In this document: in pieces, positions 63,191-64,000 of the stretch
Layout of the letters: the number at the start of each line of letters is the position of its first letter
Position numbering within the stretch: the first letter of the stretch is position 1
NCBI RefSeq assembly: GCF_947331435.1
Contig: NZ_CAMZOF010000001.1
Span: forward strand, 1 to 64,000
From: Pelagibius sp. Alg239-R121
GTDB taxonomy: Bacteria; Pseudomonadota; Alphaproteobacteria; Kiloniellales; Kiloniellaceae
DNA length: 64,000 nucleotides
Reading direction: 5' to 3'
Notes under the pieces: generated by a model
The model's input: only the letters and a program-made list of their open reading frames with translations
The model's database searches: none
What the model was told of the DNA's origin: nothing
Program-made: the position numbers and the translations under genes

Positions 63191-64000
63191 TCACTGCTCC
63201 AAGCGGCCGATCAGGAAGCCCGCGAGCACCGCGAGCGCGGCCAGCGGCAACACCACGTAAAGGGCGTCCGACCAGTTGCCGGTCTGCTCCACGACATAGG
63301 ACGATATCGCCGGACCGGTGAGTTGCCCGATGGCGACACCCTGCAGCATCAATCCGTTGACCGAGGAAACGTGGTTGGGGGACGGCACGTGGACCGGGAC
63401 GCCCGCGAACAAAACGCCCGGGATCAGCCCGCCGAAGGCAGAGAAACAGACGGCCGCCCCGATCCGAAGCATCGGCGGGAAACTGTCGTTCAGAACGAAC
63501 ACCGCCGCGATCGCCAGAATGAGGGAGGTGGCGATGACAATGCTGGCGCGGGAAATGCCGCGGCCGAGCAGCCAGGCCGAGCCGAGGGTGCCGATCAGAT
63601 TGGCGATGATGACGGCGGCGCCGGCCACGCCCGCCGCCGGCACGCTCCAGTGCGCCTGCTCCACGAGAATCAGCGGGACGAAGCTGCTGATGATGAAGAA
63701 CTGCGACGCGTAGGAGCCAAATCCGAGCGCCAGCAGCAGCGGGCCCGGCCGTTTCACGACGACGAGCGTGCCGGCAATGGTCACGGGTTGTTTTTTGGCC
63801 AGATGACCGGGTTGATCGCTGGACGGGTTTTCGGGCGGATATTTCCGCGCCGTGAAAGCGAAGGCGGCGGCAACGATGACAATGGCAGCGGCGGTCACTT
63901 GCCAGACGCCAGGCCATCCGATGTCTTCGACGATCAGTCCTGATACCAGCAGCATGGAGCCCATGCCGGCCGGCATGTAGCTGGACCAGATGCCCATGAC
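63191..64000 (-). CDS. MFS transporter, C-terminal part (start outside the window)
   Basis: The frame is open at the right edge, and the last 268 or more residues carry about eight membrane segments of the major facilitator superfamily: LIVEDIGWPGVWQVTAAAIV, PGPLLLALGFGSYASQFFII, AAVFVLNDSFPPMLRIGAAV, AALAVLAGFLIGRLEQ. A full MFS protein has twelve helices and about 400 residues, so 100 or more residues lie beyond 64000. The substrate cannot be inferred. It converges with the deaminase gene. Confidence 0.85.
   Translation of the reverse strand, partial: VMGIWSSYMPAGMGSMLLVSGLIVEDIGWPGVWQVTAAAIVIVAAAFAFTARKYPPENPSSDQPGHLAKKQPVTIAGTLVVVKRPGPLLLALGFGSYASQFFIISSFVPLILVEQAHWSVPAAGVAGAAVIIANLIGTLGSAWLLGRGISRASIVIATSLILAIAAVFVLNDSFPPMLRIGAAVCFSAFGGLIPGVLFAGVPVHVPSPNHVSSVNGLMLQGVAIGQLTGPAISSYVVEQTGNWSDALYVVLPLAALAVLAGFLIGRLEQ

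Noticed and set aside
62817-63917. 366-codon frame on minus opposite the deaminase and within the MFS gene
   Set aside because: It spans an intergenic region and shadows two genes; the Arg-rich composition is that of a wrong frame.

Overview
The window looks like a chromosomal segment of a free-living alphaproteobacterium, most likely of the Rhodospirillales type. Support comes from alphaproteobacteria-typical families (DUF4167, DUF1178, an NDUFAF5-like methyltransferase, FrcBCA-like sugar transport under a ROK regulator), from the order rodZ-ispG-hisS-hemA-prfA-prmC, and from a moderately high GC content. No rRNA, tRNA, CRISPR array, insertion sequence or phage gene was recognised. The species assignment is inference.

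Layout. 0.4-7 kb: an enolase-superfamily enzyme, then cell-envelope genes: an M23 murein endopeptidase, a His-rich secreted protein, and a class A penicillin-binding protein carrying a C-terminal nuclease-like (SNase) domain. 7-30 kb: housekeeping genes, mostly on the minus strand: clpB, a DUF4167 gene, prmC, prfA, hemA, hisS, ispG, rodZ, ptsP, lysC, with ubiG and a MOSC gene on plus; then DUF1178, small methyltransferases, glutaredoxin, comF, mutT and argJ. The last codons and stop of mutT are repeated in tandem downstream. 30-36 kb: two parvulin-type prolyl isomerases and secA. 36-40 kb: a sugar ABC transporter diverging from a ROK repressor, with a 43-bp palindrome between them that probably is the shared operator. 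40-53 kb: accessory metabolism and sensing: PAS_5 proteins, msrA, a LysR regulator, a glutathione transferase, a three-domain PNPOx/FNR/ferredoxin fusion, a ThDP enzyme paired with a 3-sulfinopropanoyl-CoA desulfinase-like protein, a PAS histidine kinase, a LysE exporter and a RES-like protein. 53-56 kb: two tandem pentapeptide-repeat genes and accA. 57-60 kb: a TPP riboswitch ahead of a ThiY-like binding protein and a TenA-family protein, with no transporter permease or ATPase beside them. 60-64 kb: a MarR regulator diverging from a YceI, cytochrome b561-YceI and Tat-type deaminase cluster, then the C-terminal part of an MFS transporter running off the right edge.

How the genes work together. 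Envelope growth (M23 peptidase, class A PBP, RodZ, SecA, parvulins), translation termination (PrfA with its modifying enzyme PrmC) and nitrogen-PTS signalling (PtsP) are the core themes. The accessory blocks look like regulated uptake or redox modules: sugar uptake (ROK), salvage of pyrimidine thiamin precursors (TPP riboswitch), electron transfer or quinone handling (b561/YceI), and possible organosulfur catabolism (desulfinase-like protein plus ThDP enzyme). The most unusual items are the PBP-SNase fusion, the desulfinase-like active site in an acyl-CoA dehydrogenase frame, the riboswitch with a visible Shine-Dalgarno-sequestering partner, the 43-bp palindrome with outward-facing -35 hexamers, and the hairpin-rich repeat between thiY and tenA.
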